Shown here in pieces: positions 20,027-29,105 of a stretch of 64,000 nucleotides of DNA. The notes under the pieces were generated by a model. The model had not been told where the DNA came from and did no database searches. It saw nothing but the letters and a program-made list of their open reading frames with translations. Source of the stretch: Bacillus cereus G9842 (GTDB taxonomy: Bacteria > Bacillota > Bacilli > Bacillales > Bacillaceae_G); assembly GCF_000021305.1 (NCBI RefSeq), contig NC_011772.1, forward strand, positions 3,696,001 to 3,760,000. The letters run 5' to 3'. A program made the position numbers and the translations under genes. Numbering within the stretch: the first letter of the stretch is position 1; every line of letters begins with the position of its first letter.

Positions 20027-20821
20027 TTACTCAAAAAATGGTTGATCGTCATTAATTAAAATGCGCTCAATTTTCTTTGCTTTTCCTGTATTTGGATCCA
20101 CATCAATTAACACTGCACTTAATTGCGTTCTACCACTTGTTACTTCAAATCGTACCGGTAAGTTCGTTAAAAACTTCTTCAATACTGCTTCTCGGTCCAT
20201 ACCTAAAATTCCATCATATGGCCCTGTCATCCCAACATCTGTAATATATGCCGTTCCGCTTGGTAAAATACGGTTATCCGCTGTAGGGACATGCGTATGC
20301 GTACCTACTACTGCTGTAGCACGTCCATCTACATACCAACCTAGCGCTTGTTTTTCACTTGTAGTCTCCGCATGGAAATCAATAAAGATAATATTCGTAC
20401 GTTTTTTCGCAATATTAATTAATTCATCCACTTTACGGAATGGACAATCAATCGGAGGAAGGAAAGTACGCCCCTGTAAGTTAATAACTGCAACTTCTGT
20501 TCCATTACAGTTCACAAAGATAAGTCCTTTTCCTGGAGTTCCTTCTGGGAAGTTAGCTGGTCTTGCAAGATATTTTGCATCATCGATGAATTCAAATACT
20601 TCACGATTATCCCAAGCATGGTTTCCAAGTGTAACTGCTTGTGCCCCACACTCTAAAAAGTTTCGATATATTTTTTCTGTAATCCCACGGCCACCTGCTG
20701 CATTTTCTCCATTAATGATTGTTACTGTAGGTGTATATTTTTTCTTTAATGCCGGTACGTACTGTTGAATCATACCTCTACCAGGAGATCCTACTACATC
20801 CCCAACAAATAATATTCTCAT
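20027..20821 (-). CDS. ymdB: YmdB, calcineurin-like phosphodiesterase
   Basis: YmdB hydrolyses 2',3'-cyclic nucleotides and affects biofilm formation in B. subtilis. The 264-residue protein carries the di-iron metallophosphoesterase motifs: FVGDVVG, NGENAAGG, GNHAWDN, DFHAE and GTHTHVPTAD. ATG 20821 follows AAAGGG; the upstream in-frame extension has no ribosome site. It lies downstream of rny in the same order as in B. subtilis, although a terminator at 20958 probably limits read-through. Confidence 0.95.
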   Translation of the reverse strand: MRILFVGDVVGSPGRGMIQQYVPALKKKYTPTVTIINGENAAGGRGITEKIYRNFLECGAQAVTLGNHAWDNREVFEFIDDAKYLARPANFPEGTPGKGLIFVNCNGTEVAVINLQGRTFLPPIDCPFRKVDELINIAKKRTNIIFIDFHAETTSEKQALGWYVDGRATAVVGTHTHVPTADNRILPSGTAYITDVGMTGPYDGILGMDREAVLKKFLTNLPVRFEVTSGRTQLSAVLIDVDPNTGKAKKIERILINDDQPFFE

Positions 20822-20957
20822 ATGTCTTACCCTTTCTATGTACTGCATTTTTTATTGCTATAGCATCAAGTAAATTCCTTATAATATGTTTATTATAAGT
20901 TTGTTTCACTTTTATGCTAAATAACTGTCTTTATTTTATCCAATTCCAACACAAAAA

Positions 20958-20984
20958 AATAAAGTGGTGTTTCACCACTTTATT
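20958..20984 (-). terminator. Terminator of rny
   Basis: AATAAAGTGGTG pairs with CACCACTTTATT around TTT, overlapping the rny stop codon, with a long T run after it on the minus strand. Confidence 0.88.
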
Positions 20985-22545
20985 TTGCGTATTCCACTGC
21001 ACGTGTTTCACGAATAACAGTTACTTTAATATGTCCTGGGTAATCCAGTTCATTTTCAATACGTTTTCGGATATCACGAGCTAAACGATGAGCTTCTAAG
21101 TCATCGATTGTATCTGGTTTTACCAAAATACGAACTTCACGTCCTGCTTGAATTGCAAATGATTTTTCAACGCCTTCATAAGACTCTGAAATCTCTTCTA
21201 ATTTTTCAAGACGACGAATGTAGTTTTCAAGCGTTTCACTACGAGCTCCCGGTCTTGCAGCTGATAAAGCATCTGCTGCTGCAACTAAAACTGCAATGAT
21301 AGAAGTTGGTTCTGTGTCACCATGGTGAGATGCGATACTGTTTATAACTACAGGATGCTCTTTATATTTCGTTGCGAGTTCAACACCAATTTCAACGTGG
21401 CTACCTTCTACTTCATGGTCAATCGCTTTTCCGATATCATGTAATAGACCAGCACGTCTTGCTAGTTTTTCATCCTCACCAAGCTCTGCTGCCATAAGTC
21501 CAGTTAAATATGCAACTTCCATAGAGTGTTTTAAGACGTTTTGTCCATAACTTGTACGGTATTTTAAACGACCTAAAATTTTAATTAAATCTGGGTGTAA
21601 TCCGTGAACACCCACTTCAAACGTTGTTTGCTCTCCGACTTCGCGAATATACTCGTCCACTTCACGTCTTGATTTTTCGACCATCTCTTCAATACGCGCT
21701 GGGTGAATACGTCCGTCCTGTACTAGTTTATCAAGAGCGATACGAGCTGTTTCACGACGAATTGGATCGAATCCAGAAAGAATTACCGCCTCTGGTGTAT
21801 CATCGATAATTAAGTCAATACCCGTTAACGTTTCTAACGTACGAATATTACGACCTTCACGCCCGATAATACGTCCCTTCATTTCGTCATTTGGAAGATT
21901 TACAACCGAAACGGTTGTTTCAGCAACATGATCAGCTGCACATCTTTGCATTGCAAGAGATAAAATCTCTTTTGCTTTCTTATCCGCTTCTTCTTTCGCG
22001 CGAACTTCACTTTCTTTTACCATAACAGCGATTTCATGAGAAACTTCATTTTCTACTTTACCAAGAATAATTGCTTTCGCTTGTTCGCGTGTCAGATTGG
22101 AAATGCGCTCTAATTCTGTTTGTTGCTTTTGAACTAACTCTCCCACTTTGCTTTCCAACTCTTCAATCTGTTGTTGTCTCGCTACAAGAGATTCCTCTTT
22201 CTTCTCTAACTGCTGCTCGCGTTTATCGAGCGTTTCGTCTTTACGATCAAGGTTCTCTTCTTTTTGCATTAAACGATTTTCTTGTTTTTGTAATTCGCTT
22301 CTACGGTCACGAATTTCTAATTCAGCTTCTGTACGAAGTGTATGAATTTCATCCTTTGCTTCTAAAAGCGCTTCTTTCTTAAGTGCTTCAGCCTCACGAT
22401 TCGCTTCGTCTAAAATACGTTTCGCTTCATTAGCCGCACCATTAATCTTCGCTTCAGCAATAGACTTTCGAACAAAAAAGCCAACAACTGCACCGACTGT
22501 TGTTGCAAGCAAAATGGAGATGAGTATCCAAACTGTACTACTCAT
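20980..22545 (-). CDS. rny: Ribonuclease Y
   Basis: RNase Y is the membrane-anchored endonuclease that starts bulk mRNA decay in Bacillus. The 521-residue protein has an N-terminal membrane helix (residues 5-25) and a long charged coiled coil (~30-190). A KH RNA-binding domain ([13 protein letters not shown]) and a catalytic HD domain ([13 protein letters not shown]) follow. GGGGAGGTG precedes the ATG. A consensus promoter lies 229 bases upstream, giving a long 5' leader. Confidence 0.97.
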   Translation of the reverse strand: MSSTVWILISILLATTVGAVVGFFVRKSIAEAKINGAANEAKRILDEANREAEALKKEALLEAKDEIHTLRTEAELEIRDRRSELQKQENRLMQKEENLDRKDETLDKREQQLEKKEESLVARQQQIEELESKVGELVQKQQTELERISNLTREQAKAIILGKVENEVSHEIAVMVKESEVRAKEEADKKAKEILSLAMQRCAADHVAETTVSVVNLPNDEMKGRIIGREGRNIRTLETLTGIDLIIDDTPEAVILSGFDPIRRETARIALDKLVQDGRIHPARIEEMVEKSRREVDEYIREVGEQTTFEVGVHGLHPDLIKILGRLKYRTSYGQNVLKHSMEVAYLTGLMAAELGEDEKLARRAGLLHDIGKAIDHEVEGSHVEIGVELATKYKEHPVVINSIASHHGDTEPTSIIAVLVAAADALSAARPGARSETLENYIRRLEKLEEISESYEGVEKSFAIQAGREVRILVKPDTIDDLEAHRLARDIRKRIENELDYPGHIKVTVIRETRAVEYAK

Positions 22546-22767
22546 GATTTCACCTCCCCTTGCTATGAATGAAAAAAGACTGTCGGCATGTACATTAAAT
22601 TACAATATACAGCAAAGACCGTCGTCCCGCTTTTTTAAGGGACTTTCTTCATTTCACAATTAAAATGTCATATTATTATTTCGGTAAGATTTAAACCTTA
22701 CTCCGAATATTACTTCTCTTCTTGAGAAGAGTATATCGTATATAAGAAAAAATATACATTCTCATTG
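22546..22767 (-). other. Long 5' leader of rny
   Basis: Between the promoter and rny lie about 220 untranslated bases. They contain hairpins: GTCCC ... GGGAC near 22615-22640, CTTCTC/GAGAAG near 22725, and a longer weak stem across 22575-22620. No known riboswitch class was recognised. Confidence 0.45.
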
Positions 22768-22773
22768 TATCTA

Positions 22774-22802
22774 TCGTAATTTTCATTGTCAAGCGTTGTC
22801 TA
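22774..22802 (-). promoter_or_regulatory. Sigma-A promoter of rny
   Basis: On the minus strand TTGACA (22802-22797), a 17-base spacer and TACAAT (22779-22774) form a near-consensus vegetative promoter. Confidence 0.85.
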
Positions 22803-22991
22803 CTTTTACTTTCTTTACCTTCAGTCCTTAATGTTATCTGAATTTGAAAAATTGATAGCATACTATCCTGGAAAACCTTAGTAAATACCATTTTATTCCC
22901 TTAAAACGTATGAATATTCCTCTTTACACATCCCATTTGAGTCAAAAAAATATTTTAACCACTACGATAGATACCCCTTTAATAGAAGATT

Positions 22992-23030
22992 AAAAAATAA
23001 AAGACACGGGACCCGTGTCTTTTATTTTTT
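22992..23030 (-). terminator. Terminator of recA
   Basis: A very long stem (AAAAAATAAAAGACACGGG with its complement, tight loop at 23008-23014) overlaps the recA stop codon. Confidence 0.92.
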
Positions 23031-24060
23031 AATCTTGAAGAGTTGCATCTTCCGTGTCTTCCACACCAGAATCTTCACCAATTCCGTGATGATCACGAAC
23101 AAAGAAGGCAATTTCCTCTCTTAAGTCCGTATTCTCTTTTAAGAATTGCTTCGAATTTTCACGACCTTGTCCTAAACGTTCTTCATTATAAGAATACCAA
23201 GCACCGCTCTTTTGAACGATATCAAGCTCAGAAGCCATATCCAAGATTTCACCCTCTCTTGAAATACCTTCTCCGTACATAATATCAACTTCAGCAACAC
23301 GGAATGGTGGCGCTACTTTATTTTTCACTACTTTTACTTTTGTTTTATTACCAACGATGTCGTTACCTTGCTTTAATTGCTCCGCACGACGCACTTCAAG
23401 ACGGACAGTTGAATAGAATTTCAACGCACGACCACCTGGAGTTGTTTCTGGGTTTCCGAACATAACCCCAACTTTTTCACGAATTTGGTTAATAAAGATT
23501 GCAATTGTTTTTGATTTGTTGATTGCTCCTGAAAGCTTACGAAGTGCTTGTGACATTAAACGTGCTTGTAAACCTACGTGTGAGTCACCCATGTCGCCTT
23601 CAATCTCTGCTTTCGGTACAAGAGCTGCTACAGAGTCAATTACGATAATGTCAACCGCACCACTTCGTACAAGAGCTTCCGCGATTTCTAATCCTTGCTC
23701 CCCTGTATCAGGCTGTGATAATAGTAATTCATCTATGTTAACGCCTAATTTTTGTGCATATACAGGATCCATTGCGTGCTCCGCATCGATGAATGCTGCT
23801 TGTCCACCTTGACGTTGTACTTCTGCAATTGCATGTAATGAAACTGTCGTTTTACCTGAACTTTCAGGTCCGTAAATTTCGATAATACGGCCACGTGGGT
23901 ATCCGCCTACCCCTAATGCCACATCAAGTGCTAAAGAACCACTTGAAATTGTAGAAATTCTACGTTCCGCTTGTTCTCCTAATTTCATAATTGAACCTTT
24001 ACCAAATTGCTTCTCTATTTGTTTTAACGCCATATCTAATGCCGCTTGACGATCACTCAT
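23029..24060 (-). CDS. recA: Recombinase RecA
   Basis: RecA catalyses homologous pairing and activates LexA self-cleavage in the SOS response. The 343-residue protein is full length, with Walker [10 protein letters not shown], the [25 protein letters not shown] region, DNA-binding loops ([40 protein letters not shown]) and an acidic C-terminus. The reading frame is continuous: the group I intron known in recA of some B. cereus-group strains is absent. It has its own promoter, LexA-type box and terminator. Confidence 0.98.
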
Positions 24061-24093
24061 TCAAAATTCCTCCTTAACTGAATTGCTAATCTT

Positions 24094-24123
24094 ATTATAC
24101 CTATTTTCAATTCAATTTGCCAA
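24094..24123 (-). promoter_or_regulatory. Sigma-A promoter of recA
   Basis: On the minus strand TTGGCA (24123-24118), an 18-base spacer and TATAAT (24099-24094) lie about 35 bases upstream of the recA start. Confidence 0.8.
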
Positions 24124-24130
24124 CAAAAAT

Positions 24131-24144
24131 CGAACATTTATTCG
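24131..24144 (-). promoter_or_regulatory. LexA (DinR) box upstream of recA
   Basis: CGAATAAATGTTCG on the minus strand differs at one base from the symmetric Gram-positive SOS box CGAAC-N4-GTTCG. It sits seven bases upstream of the -35 element, where LexA binding could repress recA. Confidence 0.7.
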
Positions 24145-24187
24145 ATTTTTTTATTTTCCATTACATAAATACGTAATTTAACTATAA

Positions 24188-24225
24188 AAAAAGCTAGAAG
24201 AAACTTATATCTCTTCTAGCTTTTT
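24188..24225 (-). terminator. Terminator of cinA
   Basis: AAAAAGCTAGAAGA pairs with TCTTCTAGCTTTTT (14 bp, ten-base loop), overlapping the end of cinA. Confidence 0.85.
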
Positions 24226-25443
24226 ATATAAATGATAAAATCCATATTTTGTCGAGCGTTCTCTAATTTGTTGACGACTTCCACTTAAATTAAGAGGAAA
24301 AACTGCAGTTTGTTCACCTTTAATCGCCAATCCAACAAATACTGTTCCTGGCTCTTTCTGTTCTGAAGCATCTGGCCCTGCTACCCCAGTGAAACTAATT
24401 CCGATATCCGCTTTTAATAAATCCTTAACATTTTCAGCAAGATAATGAGCACATTCTTTACTAACTGCACCATCAGTATGCAACACTTCTTCAGGCACAC
24501 GCAATACATGTTGCTTCACATCATTATGATAACAAATGACACCGCCTTTAAATACAGAAGAAACACCAGCATTTTCAGTTACTTGATTTCCAAAAAGACC
24601 ACCTGTTAAACTTTCTGCACATGCTAAAGTTAACCCTTTTCTCTTCAATAACTCGATTGCCTTATAATGCAAAAATTCTTGGTCATATCCGTAGAAAAAT
24701 TCTCCTACCCTTTCTAAAATCAAATCTTCCACATGTTGAATTAGTTTCTCCGCTTCGCTAACATTTTGATGCTTAGCGGTTAAACGTAATGTCACTTCTC
24801 CATCATTTGCTAGCGGGGCGATTGTTGGGTTTGTTTGTCCATCAATTAAATCTTGAACTTTCACCTCTAATTGGGACTCCCCGATACCGAAGAAACGAAG
24901 CACACGGGAATAAATGTTTTCTCCTGTTGTAAAATTACGTAAAAAAGGCTCCACGTAACTTACATACATTGGTTTCATTTCTTTTGGCGGCCCTGGTAAT
25001 AAAATATAAACTTTTCCGTTCTTATTTACCCCCATACCAGGCGCCATACCGTGGTCATTTGCAAATACTGTTGCTCCATTTAAGACGAGCGCTTGCTTTT
25101 TATTATTCTCCGTAAATTCACGGCCTGTACGCTTAAAGTAATTACTTATTAAGGCTAATGCCTTTTCATCATACACAAGCGCTTCATCTAAACTAGCCGC
25201 TATCGTTTCTTTCGTTAAATCATCTTTTGTCGGTCCTAATCCACCTGTAAAAATAAGTATATCAGCACGTTCTTCCGCAGCTTCAATCGCCTTTTGCAGT
25301 CGCTTATTATTATCACCAACAACAGTATGATAGTACACGTTAATTCCAATTGAAGCTAACTTTTCAGATAAAAACTGGGCATTTGTATTTGCAATTTGTC
25401 CAAGTAATAATTCAGTTCCAACCGCAATAATCTCAGCATTCAT
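24205..25443 (-). CDS. cinA: CinA family protein (competence/damage-inducible)
   Basis: The 412-residue protein has an N-terminal MoCF/MoaB-like domain ([31 protein letters not shown]) and a C-terminal CinA domain ([24 protein letters not shown]). In other bacteria the two parts act as ADP-ribose pyrophosphatase and nicotinamide mononucleotide deamidase. It lies just upstream of recA, the usual competence-linked order, but here a terminator and a separate recA promoter lie between them. GGGGGAATTAGG precedes the ATG. Confidence 0.94.
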   Translation of the reverse strand: MNAEIIAVGTELLLGQIANTNAQFLSEKLASIGINVYYHTVVGDNNKRLQKAIEAAEERADILIFTGGLGPTKDDLTKETIAASLDEALVYDEKALALISNYFKRTGREFTENNKKQALVLNGATVFANDHGMAPGMGVNKNGKVYILLPGPPKEMKPMYVSYVEPFLRNFTTGENIYSRVLRFFGIGESQLEVKVQDLIDGQTNPTIAPLANDGEVTLRLTAKHQNVSEAEKLIQHVEDLILERVGEFFYGYDQEFLHYKAIELLKRKGLTLACAESLTGGLFGNQVTENAGVSSVFKGGVICYHNDVKQHVLRVPEEVLHTDGAVSKECAHYLAENVKDLLKADIGISFTGVAGPDASEQKEPGTVFVGLAIKGEQTAVFPLNLSGSRQQIRERSTKYGFYHLYKKLEEI

Positions 25444-25463
25444 CCTAATTCCCCCATAAACTT

Positions 25464-26042
25464 CTATTTTGAGTTTACAAAAGCAGCTCTATTTTTCCAG
25501 AAATAATCCCATCCTGAAATAACAGTAAAGATTAATGCAATCCATATGAAGATATCAGCAACTGGAATATGGATTAAATTTAAAGGTACATCGTGTAATA
25601 AATATGCTGCAATCGCAATAATTTGTGTCCATGTCTTAATTTTCCCTAGCTGATTTGCCGCAACTACTTCCCCTGTTCCAGCAAGTACAAGACGTAAACC
25701 TGTTACAGCAAACTCACGACTGATAATTACAATAACAATCCAAGCCGGTACATATTGCATCTCTACCAATGTAATAAGTGCTGCTGAAACAAGTAATTTA
25801 TCAGCTAATGGGTCAAGAAACTTTCCTAAATTCGTTACAAGATTATACTTTCTTGCGTAATGTCCATCAATCCAATCTGTAGCTGAAGCAATGATAAAGA
25901 TAAGTGCCCCTACTAAATGTTGAATTGGCAAATCAACATCACCAATTTTGTATGAACCCCAATCAAAGGGCGCTAACATAATTACCATAAAAATTGGAAT
26001 TAAGAAGATTCTAGATATTGTAATTTTATTTGGTAAATTCAC
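25464..26042 (-). CDS. pgsA: CDP-diacylglycerol-glycerol-3-phosphate 3-phosphatidyltransferase
   Basis: PgsA makes phosphatidylglycerol phosphate, the first committed step to phosphatidylglycerol. The 192-residue membrane protein carries the CDP-alcohol phosphotransferase motif in [20 protein letters not shown] ... LDPLADK. It has four or more hydrophobic segments. The start is GTG 26042, with GGAGG eight bases before it. It is 20 bases upstream of cinA. Its product feeds lipoteichoic acid synthesis by the enzyme encoded at 2158-4077. Confidence 0.96.
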   Translation of the reverse strand: MNLPNKITISRIFLIPIFMVIMLAPFDWGSYKIGDVDLPIQHLVGALIFIIASATDWIDGHYARKYNLVTNLGKFLDPLADKLLVSAALITLVEMQYVPAWIVIVIISREFAVTGLRLVLAGTGEVVAANQLGKIKTWTQIIAIAAYLLHDVPLNLIHIPVADIFIWIALIFTVISGWDYFWKNRAAFVNSK

Positions 26043-26088
26043 AGCTATTCCTCCATCATATCAAAAACATTTGTTCATCGAAAAAAAA

Positions 26089-26106
26089 GTCATCGAAGCG
26101 ATGACT
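26089..26106 (-). terminator. Terminator after rodZ
   Basis: AGTCATCG pairs with CGATGACT and eight Ts follow on the minus strand, partly within the last rodZ codons' flank. Confidence 0.75.
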
Positions 26107-26107
26107 G

Positions 26108-27022
26108 TTATTGTGCAGGTTGCTCTATCCCTTGGTTTTTAATCACCAATCTTTGGTGATATTCTTTTTGTGGATCTAACGGGAAAGCAAGCACTTGGCC
26201 ATTCAGTTTAATTTCAACATTCGGTGCACTTCCAATATTAAGTCGTACTTCTTTTAATGTTGATACATCGCGTTTCTCTGTTTGACCGCTTTGTACTGTA
26301 GTGTTTAGAATTTCATTACCCGCATCATCCTTAACATCTACATAACTTGCACCCTTCGCTGAAATTTCCAATTCTAACGTTTTATTATTATGAATTTCCA
26401 AAGTAGATACCTTACCAGTTGTTCCAACTACTTTCACTTCTTGCTGTCCAGTTGGTGGTGCTGGCTGCTCCTCTTTCTTTGGTTCTTCTTTCTTTAGTTC
26501 TTCTTTCTTTGGCTCTTCTTTCTTTGGCTCTTCCGCTTTCTTCGTATCTAACGGAGAATCTTTCGCTTTTTGAACTTCAATTTTCTCACTTTGAGCACTC
26601 GGAACTTTTTCATCATCTTTTCCAGTTAACGCTTGAAACACAAACCAGATTACGACTCCAACCGCGATTACTAACAGCGCAACTAAGATTTTCGGCATGT
26701 GATCTGCAACTGGCCATGATGAAGATTTTTGCATTGTTTCTTGTGTTTTTTGTCCCGTTGATACTTGTGGAACTTCACGCCTTTCAGATTGTGGTATCGT
26801 ACTCTGATGTTCTACAAGCAGTTCCTCTCCATTTAATCCAACAGCATCTGCGTATTGTTTAATGAATGCACGCGCATAAAAAGCTCCTGGCAATACATCA
26901 TAATTGCCTTCTTCAATTGCCACTAGATGGCGTTTTTGAATTTTTGTAATTTCATGCAGCTGATCAATAGACAAGCCTTTCGCTTCTCTTGCTTCTTTCA
27001 GCTTTTGTCCCAATTCCGTCAC
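26108..27022 (-). CDS. rodZ: RodZ (YmfM), cell-shape protein
   Basis: RodZ links MreB filaments to the wall-elongation machinery. The 304-residue protein has an N-terminal helix-turn-helix (LGQKLKEAREAKGLSIDQL ... KRHLVAIEEGNYDVLPG), one membrane helix (ILVALLVIAVGVVIWFVF, ~110-128), a lysine/glutamate/proline-rich linker with repeats and an extracytoplasmic beta domain. GTG 27022 is preferred since GAGGTG lies six bases upstream; the GTG at 27031 is part of that ribosome site. Confidence 0.9.
   Translation of the reverse strand: MTELGQKLKEAREAKGLSIDQLHEITKIQKRHLVAIEEGNYDVLPGAFYARAFIKQYADAVGLNGEELLVEHQSTIPQSERREVPQVSTGQKTQETMQKSSSWPVADHMPKILVALLVIAVGVVIWFVFQALTGKDDEKVPSAQSEKIEVQKAKDSPLDTKKAEEPKKEEPKKEELKKEEPKKEEQPAPPTGQQEVKVVGTTGKVSTLEIHNNKTLELEISAKGASYVDVKDDAGNEILNTTVQSGQTEKRDVSTLKEVRLNIGSAPNVEIKLNGQVLAFPLDPQKEYHQRLVIKNQGIEQPAQ
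26468..26545 (-). repeat. Short in-frame repeats in rodZ linker
   Basis: About five tandem 15-base units encode KKEEP/KKEEL-type repeats in the periplasm-facing linker of RodZ. Such runs can change length by slippage without breaking the frame. Confidence 0.75.
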
Positions 27023-27043
27023 TACTAACACCTCAATATTTCT

Positions 27044-27829
27044 TTAAAAGTCAAACATAGAGAAATTATTTTGCGTACCTTGCTCAATTTCATCTACTAA
27101 ATTATATTGAATTTCTTCATCATAATCGTTACGCAACTCGATAATATAATCAAAATCATCCAATGTGTATTCTGACTGACTCACAAATACATCAGGATGT
27201 TCCACAACTTTCGTTGCAGGCAATCTCATAATTTCACGAACGAGCTGCCAATGTCTTTCGTTGGCACGCTTCGTTGACACAATTCCATCTAGGATGAAAA
27301 TATTGTCATCGCTATACTCATCTTCAATTAATTGACTACGAACAGTTTGCTTAATAAGAGTAGATGATACAAATAACCACCTTTTATTTGCACAAACACT
27401 TGCAGCAACAATGGATTCTGTTTTTCCGACACGAGGCATTCCGCGTATCCCAATTAGTTTATGGCCTTCTTTTTTCATAATTTCTGCCATAAAGTCTACA
27501 AGTAAGCCTAATTCATCACGCACAAATCGAAATGTTTTCTTATCATCTGCATCTCGTTGTATGTACCTACCATGCCTAACCGCTAGCTTATCTCTTAGCT
27601 TGGGCGGACGATATTTCGTTACCGTTATGTTATCCATCGTATTTAAAATTGATTCAAGTCTAGAGATTTGCTCTTGATTATCACACATAAGAAGTAACCC
27701 ACGTCGTGCATTATCTACACCATTAATTGTGACAATATTAATGCCGAGCATACCGATTAACGAAGAAACGTCACCAAGCAAGCCAGGTCGGTTTTTATGT
27801 ATTTCATATTCAAAATACCATTCAATCAT
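27044..27829 (-). CDS. ymfK: YmfK, DUF3388 family protein
   Basis: The 261-residue protein begins with an ACT-like region (FEYEIHKNRPGLLGDVSSLIGMLGINIVTING), followed by a segment with a P-loop-like GMPRVGKTES motif. This suggests amino-acid sensing joined to a nucleotide-binding fold. B. subtilis has the ortholog YmfK at the same place; its function is not known to me. GGGGAGTGATCTTGG precedes the ATG. It is 22 bases upstream of rodZ and probably co-transcribed. Confidence 0.85.
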   Translation of the reverse strand: MIEWYFEYEIHKNRPGLLGDVSSLIGMLGINIVTINGVDNARRGLLLMCDNQEQISRLESILNTMDNITVTKYRPPKLRDKLAVRHGRYIQRDADDKKTFRFVRDELGLLVDFMAEIMKKEGHKLIGIRGMPRVGKTESIVAASVCANKRWLFVSSTLIKQTVRSQLIEDEYSDDNIFILDGIVSTKRANERHWQLVREIMRLPATKVVEHPDVFVSQSEYTLDDFDYIIELRNDYDEEIQYNLVDEIEQGTQNNFSMFDF

Positions 27830-27937
27830 CCAAGATCACTCCCCTTGCTTACTTTACACCTACGTACTATATTATATGATTTCACCTTAATAGGGAAGCT
27901 AAATGTATAATCTATCCTGTGTAATTATTATACAAAA

Positions 27938-27968
27938 AAAGTAGAGAGGAGAATCTCCTCTCTACTTT
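27938..27968 (-). terminator. Terminator of ymfJ
   Basis: AAAGTAGAGAGGAG pairs perfectly with CTCCTCTCTACTTT around a three-base loop, followed by T on the minus strand. Confidence 0.9.
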
Positions 27969-28216
27969 TACTTATGTTGTACAAACTTAACCATTAAGTT
28001 TGCAATTGTATGTTGCTCCTGTTCATCAGCAACTTTCCAAAGCTCAGCTAATAATTTCTCTTGGTCATTGCGCCCTTCTACTTCATTAGCAAGGTAGTCG
28101 CCAACACGAAATGCCATATCTGATACCGCACCGCCGTCTAAACCTTTTCCTTGCGCTTGCTCTAAACGATCTCCTAAAAAGCTCTTCCACTGATCAAAAT
28201 TATCTAATACTGACAT
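27968..28216 (-). CDS. ymfJ: YmfJ, DUF3243 family small protein
   Basis: The 82-residue protein (MSVLDNFDQWKSFLGDRL ...) matches YmfJ in length and position. It is helical, with no membrane or metal motif. ATG 28216 is chosen because GTGAGGTG lies eight bases upstream; the longer frame lacks a site. The function is unknown. Confidence 0.88.
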   Translation of the reverse strand: MSVLDNFDQWKSFLGDRLEQAQGKGLDGGAVSDMAFRVGDYLANEVEGRNDQEKLLAELWKVADEQEQHTIANLMVKFVQHK

Positions 28217-28291
28217 AATTAAGCACCTCACTATTGAGTAATAAAATCATCCTTAATTTGTGCAACTGTTCATTTTTTATGTAAGAAATTT

Positions 28292-29005
28292 TTAGCAGTG
28301 CCAACCGCCATTCACTCCGATGATTTGTCCAGTTATGTATGATGCTCCTGGTGATACGAGGAATGAAACTGTTTTTGCTACTTCTTCTGGTAATCCTATT
28401 CTACCTAATGGTATATCTTCAGCAATTCCCATTTTATCTTCTTCAGAAAAAACACTTAACATTTCCGTTTCAATTGCTCCTGGTGCTACTGCATTCACAC
28501 GTAATCCACTTAAAGAAACTTCTTTCGCTAAAGCTTTCACATATGAATTTTGCGCCCCTTTTACCATTGAATACAGCACTTCACAAGAAGCCCCTATTTG
28601 TCCCCATATAGATGAAATAATTACAATATTACCACTTCTCCTCCCGATCATAGGCGGAAGTGCCATTGAAAGTAATTTATATACGTTCTTCACTTGAAGT
28701 TCTACCATATAACCCAATTCTTCGTTTGTTACATCTGTTACTAGTCCAAAAATACTCTTCCCAGCTGCGTATACAATAACATCAATAGGGTGTTCAATTT
28801 GTCCCCACAATTGCTCTGCTCCATCACTAGAAGCCAAATTCGCTTGAACAGGGATAACTTCTCCCCATGCTTTCTGCAATTCCAATACCTTTCCTTCACT
28901 GTTATTGTAATGAACATAAACTGTATATCCATCTTGAATTAATTGTTTCGAAATAGCAGAGCCAATCCCTCCGCTCCCTCCAGTTACTAACGCATACTTT
29001 TTCAT
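28292..29005 (-). CDS. ymfI: EF-P 5-aminopentanone reductase YmfI (SDR family)
   Basis: In B. subtilis YmfI reduces the 5-aminopentanone group on lysine 32 of elongation factor P to 5-aminopentanol, the form that relieves polyproline stalling. The 237-residue protein is a classical short-chain dehydrogenase with TGGSGGIGSAI for NADP, YAAG, the catalytic Ser in IISSIWGQ, and YSMVKG. Assignment to EF-P modification rests on locus conservation and family, since SDRs are hard to tell apart by eye. Confidence 0.85.
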   Translation of the reverse strand: MKKYALVTGGSGGIGSAISKQLIQDGYTVYVHYNNSEGKVLELQKAWGEVIPVQANLASSDGAEQLWGQIEHPIDVIVYAAGKSIFGLVTDVTNEELGYMVELQVKNVYKLLSMALPPMIGRRSGNIVIISSIWGQIGASCEVLYSMVKGAQNSYVKALAKEVSLSGLRVNAVAPGAIETEMLSVFSEEDKMGIAEDIPLGRIGLPEEVAKTVSFLVSPGASYITGQIIGVNGGWHC

Positions 29006-29053
29006 AAATTCCCTCTCTTATCTCTACAAGTTCAATTTTCACACAACTAAATA

Positions 29054-29095
29054 ATACCCTCATCTTACAATTTTTCAATGATAAGATGAGGGTAT
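29054..29095 (-). terminator. Terminator of ymfF-ymfH
   Basis: ATACCCTCATCTTA pairs perfectly with TAAGATGAGGGTAT across a 14-base loop, 11 bases beyond the ymfH stop. Confidence 0.8.
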
Positions 29096-29105
29096 CTTTA
29101 AAATG

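Noticed and set aside
20061..20768. Antisense frame of 235 codons over ymdB
   Set aside because: Same reason: it mirrors a conserved gene and lacks start signals.
22691..22891. Sixty-six-codon frame upstream of rny
   Set aside because: It runs across a near-consensus promoter, has no ribosome site, and does not resemble a protein family.
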